Assembly: GCF_040939455.1 (NCBI RefSeq)
Contig: NC_134112.1
Span: 21,168,501-21,232,500 of the forward strand
Reading direction: 5' to 3'
Length of the DNA: 64,000 bases
Origin: Microcebus murinus
Lineage: Eukaryota; Chordata; Mammalia; Primates; Cheirogaleidae
This document shows, piece after piece, positions 47,215 to 60,799 of this stretch. Position 1 is the stretch's first letter. The number at the start of each line of letters is the position of its first letter. The notes beneath the pieces are model-generated. The model was not told the origin of the DNA and searched no databases. It saw only the letters and a program-made list of their open reading frames with translations. The translations under genes were made by a program, and so were the position numbers.

Positions 47215-47520
47215 AGGCCCTTTTGGGAGCTGTCATTTTATCCAGTCTCCAAAACAATCCTATGAGGTGGGTACTAGCACAATCAAGTTTTTTATTTTTG
47301 TTTTGTGGGTTTTTTAAAAAAATGTTTTATATAGTTGAAAAATCATAAAAAGATCCTATAAGATAGATATTAGCACAATCAGGTTTTGATTTTTCTTTTC
47401 TTTTCTTTTTTACATAGGTGGAGAACTATAGATTCAGAGTGATTGGGTAGTTTACCCAAGTTAGTACAATTTTTAAGACATGAGGTTGGACTTTCTGTAC
47501 CAAGCTTTTAAACACTGTGC
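47215..47520 (-). repeat. MIR with internal duplication
   Basis: Minus-strand MIR. The block ATCCTATGAGGTGGGTACTAG...ACAATCAAG (from 47259) recurs diverged from 47354 (ATCCTATAAGATAGATATTAG...ACAATCAGG), about 95 bases apart. Confidence 0.75.
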
Positions 47521-47999
47521 TACATTGTTGTACATGAATCAAATAAAGATAGAAGCAATTTGATTGGTTTTACAGTTAGGAGGTCACTGGTCAATTTTCC
47601 AGATCAGTTTTGGTGGAATGGCAGAGGTAGAAGAGAAGCTGTATTAGGTTGATGAGTAAATGGGAAATAAAGAAATGATGAACAGATATGCTATTATTCC
47701 AGGCCTTTCGCTGCGAAGGAAGATGGGAATAGAAAGCATCATTTCCAGGTGTCAGGTCAAGATCTACACTTCTCGTTTAGCTTACTAAAAGGGGCACCTC
47801 ATGTCAAGGGGCACCCATTATATCTTTTATTGTCTAAAGTTCTGACTTGTACTAGGAAGAAGTAAGAGAAATAACAGGATTCTCAAATCTTTAGATTTTC
47901 TTCCAAAGACTTTCCCTCCCTGTGTGGTCAATAACTCTCTCGGATGAATCAACAGGAGGAGGTAGCAGTCCATAGGTTTGCCATGTTTTAGCAGTTTCT

Positions 48000-48686
48000 T
48001 CATTATATCCTGGGTATAATAGCATAGCGTGTCCTAGGAAGAAACACACCTTCTCATGGACATTGTTTTACATGTATAACATATGCTGGCCTGTTGGGAT
48101 GCTCTAAATAGCCACAGGACTCCTGTATTCATTAATGTGATTCTGAATGTGGAAAATGGGTTGATACAGACTTATTGACAATCACATACCTCTCTTGTAG
48201 TACCGAATTTTATTTCTTCCTTTTCTTGCTATTATCTTTTCTTGAGCTTATCTACACTCTCTCTTCAACACATCTAATTCCTTTGCAGCCAGGTACTTCA
48301 TCACATTTCTTTTTATCACCAACATCATTTCTAAGTGTTTTGTTTGTAATTGGAACACAATATGTATTTGTTGCTTGATTGGCTTTCTAATGATATTACT
48401 GCTGGTTATTTTCCCTGGATATGTATTTTCATATTTTAACAAATGTGTATATACTTATTAATTGTCTTATATAAAGTTCCACCCAAGAGATTTGAGGTGG
48501 TTTACAGAAAAAAAAGGAAAGCCACTATGATAGAAAAAAAAAATGAAGAAATCAGAAGAATGGGAAAATAATGTTTGGGAAAGAAGATAAAGTCAGAAAT
48601 AAGAATTGTTCAAAAATTTTGTTCTGTTTTTATGCACAGTAGCCACAGGTGGGCTGCAAAATAGTTTCTGATTTACTTAACCAAAC

Positions 48687-48725
<39 letters not shown>

Positions 48726-51620
48726 GGAAGAAGGACACAATCAATTTTCAGAATAAATAAATTCAGTTCCTCCAGAATATTCTAGCCTTTCTTGGTAGTG
48801 TGTCTTTATAAAGGGAATGCTATATAATATAGTAGACCATGGTTTTACATAGATATATGTTTAGATATAGCTCACTTTGATCATTAATGAAGAGAAATAC
48901 CAAAACGTTGTTTTATACAGATAAAAACAGTTTTCTTTATTTCAGTAAGCATTTATAAGGAAGTGACTATGAGCAGGGTACTGTTACCAGATGTTATGAA
49001 AGTTGTAGAGGTACATAAGATAGAGTTGGAAGTTTCTGCCTTAGTTCTGAACAACTCGAATGTTTTGCAAAAGGCTATGCAAAGTATTCTTGCAACCTGT
49101 AGCTTTTCAGAAAGTAGATCACTAAACTACAGGAAAGGAAAGCTTTTAAATTTCAAAAAGCATTCCTATTTTAATAAGGAGTTTTCAGAGAAAGCAAATG
49201 TGTGACCCATGGCTCTACATTTATTCAGCTTAAATGGGGAGTAGGAAATTGTTCTCTAAAATAAAATACAAAAGTAGACACATATAGTGACCAAATCCTA
49301 AACAAATAACCTGGATATTCCTTGTACTACCTGGCTCTGGAGCCCCCATGGGGAGGAAGAAGCCCAGGGGTTGGTGGGTCTTGGGGCCTCGTGGGACAGG
49401 CAGGTAAGTAATGAGACTGGGCAGGAATGAGAGTGATGCTGCTGTCCAGAGCCGGAAATCTTCCCCTCCAACGTACATCAGTGTTAATGTACTCATCAAA
49501 GCAATGTGAAGTTCACAAGGTTCAGCAGCTTAATTATGTCAGTGGGTAATACAAAATAGTAGTAAATTATTTTATTTTATTCATAGGAATTGCTAACAAA
49601 GCAATGCTTTTGACAAATGCCTACCCATGTCCCCAGAATAATATAGATTCAAAGTAGATAAAAGCACTTTTAAAAACATATATAAACACTTGCTTTTGGG
49701 GAAAGAAAATGCTGGACATCTATTCTATTTCTTAAATCTTATCAACTGCATCCAAATACTTTAAATTTTTACTAAAAAGAAAAATATAGATGTCCTGTGA
49801 CTCTGGTACATTGTCACTAGCAAGTAAGCAATTGCTGACTGATTATGGGAATGAAGCCAGTATTGGTACATTTCAGAAACGTTTTCTTTCACTTCCATTT
49901 TCTTGGTGAATGAACAGGAGAAGGATGGGCTCTGAGTGCTGGAGCGGATTACCAGCGTTGGGTGGCATTGGGTTCTTAAAAAACCCAAAAAGGAAAATTT
50001 TTTAATTTGATTCTTATGACTTGAAATCATTCTTGATGTGAATGGTTCTTTCTTTACTTAACTGGGGACAGATTCAGAGAGGGAACATCCCATGCCAACC
50101 TCTGGTCTGTTGCTGTTTTAAAATGAGACTATTGTAGGCTGAGTTTTAATTAGAGAAGGGTGCTATCCACATTTTGGCTTCTGTTCCTATTCTTTCAATT
50201 TTTAAAAAAGACAATTTGACATCATCTTTAATAACTTATATTCCTTGCAAATCATGGCTGCTATTTGTTGTCTAAATTACAATTTGAAATTAGATATGCA
50301 GCTCCCATTCTATGTGAAAATACTCTGAAACTTTTTCTTCTCAAAGAGAAACTACTTTTATCCTTTAACTGCTCTACAAATGTTCTATTTTATTTGACTT
50401 GTGTTACACCGTGGAAACTAATTACCTTCTCAACAAAGAAAAAACAATTACAATAGACCAGATTCTCATGTCATTAGAAAGTGTCTTTTAATTTTCTTTT
50501 TTCATCTTTAGCAGAATCATTTCCTTTTGAAGAAAAAAAAAAGGCTCCAGCTCTGCAGACATAAATCCACATTTAAGAGAATATCTGTTAAATAAACAAA
50601 ATCTAATGGGACACTTTTCTGAGCAATGTTTTTCTGTGGGCTAAAAAATGAATTTCTTTACACAAATGTGCATGGCTGACTCATACACTACGGTTCAGAG
50701 CAACCTTGAAGGTTTCATCTTTTTGTCTCCATGATGCAACTTGGGTCTTCACTTATGCATAAAGAAACCAAGGAAAAGATGTGACTTGAGTTTCCAAGTA
50801 TTGTTTCTTAAATCAGTCCTCTCTATTCAAAGCTTTTGGTTTTGAATACTGAAATGGAATCTGGATGGAATGAAATTGTTACAAGAAAGGACCCTTGTAT
50901 TTTGACGTAGAAGAGGCCAAATTATTCCCTGGATAACATCTAAATTTGAAACTAATCAGGTAGTGCAATTCTATTTTTTCTTCTTTTTCATTTATATGAA
51001 ATGACTTTGACCCTGAGTTTGGCTTTATAATTAAAAGATTTGCTAAGTTAATTTTCTGCTAATATTTATTACTACAATACCCTCTGTTTTCAAATATGTG
51101 GTCTGGATTTTCCTGAATACAGTCAGCTTGAATATGGTCAACATATAAGAGAAAAAAGAGAATACAGGGACTTGGGACTTGAAGATAGAACAGTAAGATT
51201 CCCCAGGGACTGCAGAGGGAGTCTTGCCATTATTCTTGGCAGTGGGGAAGTGGTGGTGAGCCAGGAGTTGCTAGGGTGGCAGGTTCAGGAGGATTCCTAC
51301 GTGGTGGAAGTCATCTCCTTGTATGAAAGTGACTCAGAACCTATGTGTGACCATAAGAGTCAGATGTGATCAGCACAGTGCAGTGTTTTTCAAGCCTATC
51401 TATAGCAATGAGATCTTTTTCTTAAGATAAAAATCTCTGCTAATGCCCAATGTTTAATGCAGACATAAGCAGGGCTACTCTGGTTGATTTGGGCTATCAG
51501 TGGGCTCCACATAAGCCCCAAGGCTTGGGAGAGTCATAATGATGAGCCGTTGGTTTAACAAATTGGGAAATCAGAAAGTCAACTCAATCCCTTACTCGCT
51601 GCCAGACCTTAGATGATCTA
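48000..51620. other. Mostly unique intergenic DNA
   Basis: AT-rich, with few recognisable repeats. A GC-richer island at 49310-49500 has splice-like signals on the minus strand but opens in all three frames; see rejected items. Confidence 0.4.
48688..48723. repeat. (CA)n microsatellite
   Basis: About 17 uninterrupted CA units. Confidence 0.97.
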
Positions 51621-51629
51621 GTCTTTTTG

Positions 51630-51641
51630 AGTGAGTGAGTG

Positions 51642-51675
<34 letters not shown>

Positions 51676-51698
51676 TCTGTGTGCACGTGCATGTGTGA
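51630..51698. repeat. (GAGT)n/(TG)n compound microsatellite
   Basis: GAGTGAGTGAGTGAG passes into a TG array, then TGCACGTGCATGTGTG. Confidence 0.95.
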
Positions 51699-51699
51699 A

Positions 51700-51830
51700 T
51701 TAATTCCTACCTCTCAGGATTATTGTGAAGATAAGAGATAATGCACATAAAGTGCTTAGCCCACTACCTTGCCCGTAGGTAGATATTCTGTAAACCGCAT
51801 CTATTCTTGTTATTATCACCATCATCCTAA
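51700..51830 (+). repeat. MIR 3' part
   Basis: CCTACCTCTCAGGATTATTG, AAAGTGCTTAGCCCACTACC. Confidence 0.88.
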
Positions 51831-51839
51831 TTATCAACA

Positions 51840-52035
51840 CTACTGTTTACTGAGCCCTAACCATGTTCCAGGCTTGCTCTAAAGGGCTGGAGTGCATTAA
51901 CTCTGTAAACTTACAGATAATGACACTGAAGCTTAGGGAGGCTAAATAGTTTATCCAACATAAATAATAAGTAGTGGAGTTGGATTTAAGCCCCCAACCC
52001 TGGATTTAATCCCAGAGCTCAGTTGCTTCTTATTA
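51840..52035 (-). repeat. MIR
   Basis: GAGCCCTAACCATGTTCCAG, AATGACACTGAAGCTTAGGG, TAATAAGTAGTGGAGTTGG; opposite orientation to the MIR just before it. Confidence 0.9.
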
Positions 52036-52639
52036 ATAATAACCTACAGGACTCAGTGTGTACCTTTGTAGGTCACTATCTCATTATCTTAGTTCTGTGT
52101 ATGTCAGGAGATTTATTGTATGAAACAAGAAATCTGGTGGTGTAGTCTAGTCTGAGTCTGAAGGCCTGAGATGGGGGTGGTATTTGGAAGCAGCATCAGC
52201 AATCAGTTCATCATGCTTGTAAAGATAGCAAAGCTTCTGGGTGGGATGGGACAGCCTCTCTTCATTTCAGTTCCCCTTTTGTGCTCTTTGTTGGAGAGTT
52301 AGGAGAGTAAACCAGGAAATACCATTGAATGTTTGGAGATCTTTGGGGATTCCATATACTATCCTTCGGCAGAATTGAGTCTCTTTTTCCTCCTTCACCA
52401 TATCCAAAGTCATCTGCCTGATTGCCAAATCCATCCATAAATGAACCCCCTTTTAAAATCTAAACTTAGCTCCTACTACAACCTAAAATAGTGCTTCTGC
52501 CACAGTAAGACCATTCTCTTCACTGTCTCCTGAGACTGCTAGTTTATTCCCATCTCATTCATTCATCAAGAATTTGTTAATATTCTTCGTGCATAAACTA
52601 CTTTGCTAACAGAGTACTTTTCAACAGAAGGAAGATCAT

Positions 52640-52905
52640 TACAGCTTGCATTTATTAAGTTCTTGGTATGTGCACTTGTAATAATAGCCAGCATACACTG
52701 AACACTTACATGTGATGGGCACTGAATTAAACAGTGCACAGGATTTACTCTATTTTATTCTGTCCAATAACACTAGACTTTTTTTTTTGAAAATAGTCGA
52801 TTTGTTGTTCTTATCCCTATTTTACAAAGGAAGAAATCAGGGTAAAGAGAGCAGGTGCCCGAGGTCACACATGGTAAAGGAGGGAGTCCATACTTTCATC
52901 CTGAA
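52640..52905 (-). repeat. MIR
   Basis: AACACTTACATGTGATGGGC, TTACAAAGGAAGAAATCAGG, GGTCACACATGGTAAAGG. Confidence 0.88.
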
Positions 52906-52919
52906 AATCTCTTTTAAAT

Positions 52920-54330
52920 CCAAGGGTAAAGAGTGCTACACAGCTCTCAAGGAGCTTTAAGTTTGGTGGAGAAAATACAACCTATGCGGATAATGGTAAC
53001 ACAAGGCATAAGTTACAAGTGTCCTAATAATAAAGATGCATTTGGATGATATAGGAGTTACAAAAAATAGGGACCCCTACAGCCAGAGATCATCAGAGAA
53101 AGCCTGTGCAGGAGATGGGGTCTGACCCAGAATTGCTGGAGAGACACTTCATGTGTATTATCAGCAAAAGAAACAGAGCAGGAATGCATGAGTTGGTTTA
53201 GGGGAATAGGATTTAAGACTCACTTGGGGGCAGAGCAGGATATGAGACTTGTAAGGCAGATGGCTGTCAGGTCAGGGAGGGCCCAGAGCTGGGCATTCTT
53301 CTTCATTCACTTGGTGTTGCGGGGAAGGAACAAGGTAGAAACGTCAGGCAAGCTCAAAGTCTACGTGGGGAACTGGAAGCTAAAAGTCAGACCCAGATGA
53401 AGAGTAAAGAGCTTAAGGAGGTTAGAAAGGGAAACATTCGGGGGTGGGGTGGGGAACAAATGCAATTAATTTACCAGGAGTCAGTTTGGCTGGCAGCTGA
53501 GCTGTGATGTAGGAGCCAAAATGGGGACGTGGCCAAGGGAGACATGGCAGGGGGAGGCGAGGAAAGAGGCACAGTGACGCGAGGGCGTGGAGTTTTATTT
53601 TTGGTGGAAGGCTGCTCTGGGTGGTATGATCCTGGGATTTCTCTCTCATTCTCAGGGAAATTCTGAAAGTATTTCCATGATACTCGCCCTGGGTATGTGA
53701 AACAGGACCCACGTGGTGCCTGAGGGAGAGCTTAGCAGAGGCCAGTGGAGTTTAGAGGGAAGAAGGCTGCAGGCAGTTAGGAGGCCCCTGCATGTGCTGT
53801 CACCAGGTGTTGGTTCTGAGGGGGCTTTTGGGGGCTTCCTTGAGGCAGTAAACTCGGTAGTGATGTGGTAGCTAACTGACTCTGAGGCAGCAGTGTGTAG
53901 ATGTCGCCCACCGCGGCTGTGGGCCCGCCAGCAAGGACAAAGGCCATGCCGCTGACGGAGAGAGTAGCTGGACGGTGGGCGGGTTTACGGCAACGACCAG
54001 ATCAGTTTTAGGAACTGAGTGGACTCATGGGCAAGTCTTTCAGGTGACTACGTCTTGTGGGCAGTAGAAACCGCTGGGCAGGGACTCTGGAGAGAGCTGG
54101 GAATTGGGGTGTAGATGCCTTGAGTGCATGTGTGTGTGTGTGTATATAGATGGAGGCGGAATGGAGAGAGTGAAAGAAGAGACTTGGGGACAGAATGGGG
54201 ATTTCCATACTGGGAGGACATGCAGGTGATGGAGGAAACAGCGGGATGGTCCCAAGGGTGGGAGGGCCCCTGAGTCAAAGGCTTTCCCAAAGGCAAGGAG
54301 GATCGCTCCCTCAGAGCCGGTCAACTACCA
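52920..54330 (+). repeat. Long copy of the unassigned mammalian repeat
   Basis: CTCTCAAGGAGCTTTAAGTT at its start, GGAGATGGGGTCTGACCCAG, and GAGTCAAAGGCTTTCCCAAA near its end. Open frames here (53422-53712, 54040-54324) lie wholly within repeat sequence. Confidence 0.6.
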
Positions 54331-54729
54331 CGGCATGTGCTGGGTCAACTGCGACAGCTTGGCTCCCAGGAGGATGCAGAAACAAGGAAAACAGCCATGA
54401 GCGCGGTTCTGGTAGCAGGCAGAAGGAACAGACTCTCGGCTCTTTGCTAGGAAGGGGCCTCTGCCTGCCCATATTCTCACACAAATTATAAACTTCCCTC
54501 CCGGTGTTCCTTTTCCATGCAGTTTTTCCTGACTATTCCATTCTTCATATAGTCCTCATTCCTTACAAGCCCAGTGCCCCCGGCCTGTGTGTACAGCGCC
54601 CTGCATTTCCTCTGGGGTGGAGCCTCCCACCCTGGCATTACCTAGCAGCCTCCCGCCCGCCCGGAGCTCGGAGCTGGGCCCCACGCTGGGCCCTGTGGTG
54701 CGCTCTTCACAGGGCAGCCAGAGAGACTG

Positions 54730-55258
54730 AAAAACGTAAATGGCATCATGCAACAGCCCTGTTTAAACCTGCAATGGCTTTCCATTGCCCTTATGAAAAG
54801 AACTTGGGCTCTTAGACTCCTGGCCCTAGTGTGGAGTCATGTCGTCGGCCCCGCCCAGCGCTCAGACTTCCTCTCCTCCGCGCCACTTGTCAGCACTGGC
54901 TGTTTGTGCGTCTCCAGGCCTGTGGCCTTCCATCCCTCCTGCTGTAAATGCCCTCTCCCAGCATCTCCTCAGGCTGCCTCTCCCTCACCTGCAGCTCTTA
55001 CCCAAATAGCCTTCCTGTAGCGAGTCCCTCCCTGCCTGGACTCACGCAGTGCAATTTCCACGCTACGTCACCCTCTGCAGTGTCGTCACAGTGTCTTCTC
55101 TGTGGCACTTGTGAGGATTGAAATTGTTTGTTTATTGGGTTTGGGGTTTTTTGTCTTATTCTTCTTCCAACTGTTTATGAGTAGAAATTCTGTCTCGTTC
55201 CCAGCTGCATCCAGCACTGTAAGAGTTCCTGGCACACAGTAGGGGCTTCACTGATACT
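54730..55258 (+). repeat. L2
   Basis: AACCTGCAATGGCTTTCCATTG, GCCTGTGGCCTTCCATCC, TTTGTTTATTGGGTT and TCCTGGCACACAGTAGGGGC are spaced as in L2 3' halves. Confidence 0.82.
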
Positions 55259-55454
55259 CCCACTGGCTGACTGGATGGAGGCTTTGGGGCACTGGTACCT
55301 GTGAGGCACGGACACTCTTTTCCTGTTCTGTTGTCATTCCTCCAAGTATGCCCTCCTGACACCTGCTCTATCAGACTCCCTGCTATGTTCTTTTTCATAA
55401 AACCTTGTTATTTCCTTCAAAGCACTGTCACTGTTTTTAATTATAAAAGTGTAT

Positions 55455-55592
55455 ATGTATTTATATTCTATCTCCCCCACTAGGCTGAGTTCCAGCAGGG
55501 AAGAGACTGTATACTATTTGGTCACCACTGTATACCCTGTGCCAGGCACATACTAGGGTGCTTTTGTATTCTATATTGAATGAATATTAAAA
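55455..55592 (+). repeat. L2 3' end
   Basis: CCCACTAGGCTGAGTTCC, GTGCCAGGCACATACTAGGG, ATATTGAATGAAT. Confidence 0.85.
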
Positions 55593-55744
55593 TATTCCAA
55601 GCCCCTCCTAGATTTAAGTATAGGGTAGAATATGAAGAGAAAAAAAAAGCTGATGAAAGTTTGGTAGATCCCTCTCCTTGGGGGAAATTTAGATTTTTTT
55701 CCTTGCTACAGCTTGCATGTAGGCTACCCAACTGCTTGTATCTA

Positions 55745-57547
<1,803 letters not shown>

Positions 57548-57597
57548 TCACTGCAAGAGCTCACCACAGTGGAGCCTGCTTTCCCATGTCAACTCAC

Positions 57598-57741
57598 CTG
57601 CTTGCAAAGAAGTCCTACTGCTACCATACAGGAAAGAGAATGAGAGCCCAGTCTTTGGGTTCTCAAAGCAACTAGATGCAGTTTGGCTGGGACAGGAAGA
57701 GGACAGTTGTTGAGTGGCCCTTGGGTGATGATCATTATGTC
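57598..57741 (-). CDS. ITPRID1: Candidate preceding ITPRID1 exon
   Basis: The acceptor CTTCCAGCCTCAG precedes GACATA, and the consensus donor CAG then GTGAGT sits at 57597. The segment is exactly 48 codons open in phase 0 (DIMIITQGPL to VGLLCKQ) and would join in frame to the next exon across a 92-base intron. Against it, composition is not obviously coding, a second frame is also open, and I cannot match it to the family. A shorter exon using an internal acceptor near 57620 is an alternative. Confidence 0.4.
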
Positions 57742-58330
57742 CTGAGGCTGGAAGGCAGTCTAGAGGACCAGGTGACATAGGGATGCAAGGATATAGACGG
57801 AAGAGAGGAGAGGGAAGGGCCAGAGTGGGGGCTTGTGCTTGAAAAAGCTGAGTCTTGTTTGACTTTGGTGCTGAGTACTGCCTCACGCTGAGTGTCAATA
57901 ACACCCAACACATCTGTTCAGAAGTTATGTGTTTGATTACAGAAAATCTGCTTGGAATATTTTTTATTAGTCTTAGCCCTGCTTAGCCACAGTCCCTGGA
58001 TGTTAAAATCTGCAGGATCAGCTCCGCCCAACTAACAAGCCCATCCAGAGCAAGGCAGGCAAAAGTTAGGCATCCTATACTCTTTAGAAGTCTAGAGGTT
58101 AGAATCATTTGAACTCAGTCTACCCTCTCAATGCTGCTCCCCTTTGCTCCTAATGTAAGTCATCTTTTAAATCTTACTTTTTCCCTAGAACTGTGCTTTT
58201 GCCCTGGCTTCCTAATTTAAAAATATTCTTGCAGCCCCTGAGAATTCCAGAGCTCTCCACACATAATGGCTCTGTCCAAACCCTTGCACTAGGAGACTAG
58301 ACCAAACTCTAGCATGGCCGCCAGCAGCAC
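57742..58330. other. ITPRID1 intronic or upstream sequence
   Basis: No repeat recognised. No further ITPRID1 exon could be supported. Confidence 0.35.
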
Positions 58331-58860
58331 AAGGCTATGTCCCCAGGATGACCTTAAAGCCTCCACCTCTGCCATTAAAAAACCTGCTTGAGAAAGCCAG
58401 GAACATTTACTGTCTGGTTGAGCCAACACCTGACACAGGCCTCCGTCCCTTATTGGAGTATTTACTAACAGGGGCTTACAACTGTGAGTATGTATCTCTT
58501 ACAACTCCCTCTCTCAAGGACCTGAGAGCCATGCCTTTGAAATGCAATCATCTGGAAGGCTACAGACTCTGTCTCCCAGTCTCTGTGGGGACATAGAATC
58601 TCAACTTCCATTATTGCCAGCTCGCAAACACAGCTGGCCTAATGGCACTTGCATGGAATAGCCCTTTGTAATTTTTCTGTGGCTCTGACTCTGCTGAGCT
58701 CTTGCTCTCCATTCTCCCTCATTCTCTCTTTAAAATGTCCAAATCACCTCTACACAAATCAGACTGGAGCTCAGCTCTCTCCCCTACTGTCAGTAGTTGC
58801 TGGAAAAAGTCTATTTTCACTGCTAACGAAATGTCCACTGTTTATCTTTGACACCCCAAA
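58330..58860 (+). mobile_element. Probable ERV-type solo LTR
   Basis: Low-CpG, pyrimidine-rich sequence with CATAGAATCTCAACTTCCAT, GGCACTTGCATGGAATAGCC and CTGTCAGTAGTTGCTGGAAA. It resembles an ERVL-class LTR I recall but cannot name. Open frames 58348-58596 and 58649-58921 lie inside it and are not genes. Confidence 0.5.
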
Positions 58861-59689
58861 GCCCAGTCCACTTTTGGGGCACTCTGATGATCTGCTGAGT
58901 TCTTATGAGCTATCCATCTGATTTTGCAGCCTAGGTTGGATCATGCTTTGAATAGACCCATGATCCAGAGCCCCAGGGTCACTACTCATCTGACTTTGAA
59001 TGATATTGATGCTTGTTGGACCCTAAAGCCATCTCTAGCAGGCCCACATGTTTGGACCTCCTCCGAAATCAGTATGGCACTATCTTTCTCCCCTTTATTC
59101 TTGCTAACAAGAAGACTTGGAGGCAGCAATGTGTCTGAATAAAAAACTACATTTCCAGCATCCTTTGCAGATAGGATGGCCAACAAGAGGGAAGCAGAAA
59201 GCGTGGTTTAGGCCTTCCGTGAAGCCCTTGTAAGAAAACTGATTTCTCCGGATGGCCCCTTTTAACCTTCTCTTCTTCCTCCTCCCACAGAGACCAGCCC
59301 TACAGCTAGGTTAATTTCTCCAGCCCTGCTTCTAGGAAGCCCCAGATTTTTTACCCTTCTCCCAAAAACAAAATAGCCAAGATCCTAGCAGCCTGATTGC
59401 TATTTTTATCAGAATTGTCATAATGGAAATACTTTCCTAAGAGTAATATTTTTTGCAATCAAAACTTTCCATAATTTTGTTTCAAGAGTTTGGTTTTTAT
59501 TCTCTTGTCTATTTTTTATACTGAATAACATATTTTGCATAGTAAAGCTTTCGAATTACCCTTGCATCAGTGTGAATGAACCAGTTAGGGAAGTCTTCAA
59601 AGCATTACTGATGTTGGCAAGAGTGCTTGAAAGATGACTAGAATATAGCTCCTAAAACTAGAAAAGATCTTGGAGGCCATGAAGGGCTT

Positions 59690-59815
59690 CTTATATAGAT
59701 AAGTGCTCCTACACAGAATGCTTAGTTAACTTGTCTGTGGTCAAAAAGTGGCAGTCAGATCTCAAACCCAAGTCTCTTGGTTCTTTTCTTTTCTTCCAAA
59801 ATCTGAGTCACAGTG
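59690..59815 (-). repeat. MIR
   Basis: AACTTGTCTGTGGTCAAAAAG, GGCAGTCAGATCTCAAACCC. Confidence 0.8.
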
Positions 59816-59888
59816 TAGGTGGACACATGGAGAAGTTATTTGTCCCTCAGGAGCGAGCTGTTTGAGTTTCTAGTAGATTCCTATAAGG

Positions 59889-60090
59889 CAGGGGTCCTCA
59901 AACTTTTTAAACAGTGGGCCAGTTCACTGTCCCTCAGACCGTTGGAGGGCTGGACTATAGTTAAAAAAAAAACAAAAAAAAACTATGAACAAATTCCTAT
60001 GCACACTGCACATATCTTATTTTGAAGTAAAAAAACAAACGGACAAAAACACCTGCATGTGGCCCGAGGGCCATAGTTTGAGGACACCTG
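59889..60090. mobile_element. hAT-type miniature transposon with perfect 8-base duplications
   Basis: The element begins CAGGGGTCCTCAAACT and ends AGTTTGAGGACACCTG. These are 16-base terminal inverted repeats with one mismatch. CTATAAGG flanks it on both sides (59881-59888, 60091-60098), the 8-base duplication typical of hAT elements. At 202 bases it has no transposase. It resembles a non-autonomous hAT found patchily in mammals. Confidence 0.96.
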
Positions 60091-60424
60091 CTATAAGGCA
60101 ACCAAGAACCATTAACTGGTTCAAATTCACTTCAAAATTCTAGGTACAGTGAAGCCAGGGCCATGGAAATATGTCACTAAAGTAAGCTGAGCATCATAAA
60201 CATTGAATTTCATGCTCATCTGGTTATTTGGGGGTAACCCACTGTTATCGAAAGGTGTAAGTGGAGGCTGGATTTGGGAATAATTGATGAAATGTTTTTG
60301 TTCTCTGAGAAGGGAGTGATGTGGAAGATTCTGAAACGCTGCCATCTTCTGGTCATTTGGAAATACTAAAAAATACATTTTAGCCCTAGAACAGGTATAG
60401 AAATCGTTTCAGAATCTCTAAATA

Positions 60425-60780
60425 AGAAGAGAAAAAAAGGAATGAAATCATATCATTTGCAGTCACTTGGATGGAACTGGAGACCATTATCCTATGTAAA
60501 GTATCTCAGGAATGGAAAACCGAATATCATATGTTCTCGCTGGTCAGTGGTAACTAAATGATGGGCACACGCAGGCACAAAGAGATGTAAAGGTCACTGG
60601 AAACTAAGAAGGGGGAAGGCTGGGAGGGGAGGTGTGGAATGTAGACTTACCTGTTAGGTGCGATGAACACTATTCTGGTGACGGACACACCAAAAGCCCT
60701 GACTTTAGCATTATGCAAGGTATCCATGCAACAAAAACATTTGTACATCCTTAACATTTTGAAATTTAAAAAAAAAAGGA
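60425..60780 (+). mobile_element. Primate-type LINE-1 3' end, plus strand
   Basis: CACTTGGATGGAACTGGAGA, CATTATCCTATGTAAAGTATC, GATGGGCACACGCAGGCAC and TATGCAAGGTATCCATGCAAC lead to a poly-A run (60770-60779). It is 5' truncated to about 350 bases. Confidence 0.92.
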
Positions 60781-60799
60781 GAATGCTCTGAACACTTTT

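Larger units (their letters stand above)
45850..47700 (+). repeat. Long copy of the unassigned mammalian repeat, interrupted
   Basis: It runs GAATCCATTGAAGACTTT, TGACTCATAGGACTCTGG, later CAAGGAGGGAACCTTTGGG and TAGTCAACAGTCTCAAATTC, then TAGGAGGTCACTGGTCAATT near 47576. The palindrome at 46657 and a MIR at 47215-47520 interrupt it. Confidence 0.6.

Noticed and set aside
49332..49433. Possible last exon on minus (good acceptor CATTCCTGCCCAG, donor GAGCCAG-GTAGTA)
   Set aside because: All three frames are open, so the openness carries no information, and a convincing ITPRID1 terminal exon with stop was found at 55997-56053.
54642..54726. Possible exon on minus (acceptor TTTTTCAG, donor CTAG-GTAATG)
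   Set aside because: It lies at the edge of an L2 repeat, the translation has no coiled-coil character, and the ITPRID1 reading frame already ends upstream at 55997.
57548..57913. 121-codon minus frame through the candidate ITPRID1 exon
   Set aside because: Its phase would put the downstream coiled-coil exon out of frame and into an early stop.
59889..60090. SPIN transposon (horizontally transferred hAT)
   Set aside because: The ends read CAGGGGTCCTCAAACT and not the SPIN end as I recall it. It is a hAT, but a different family.
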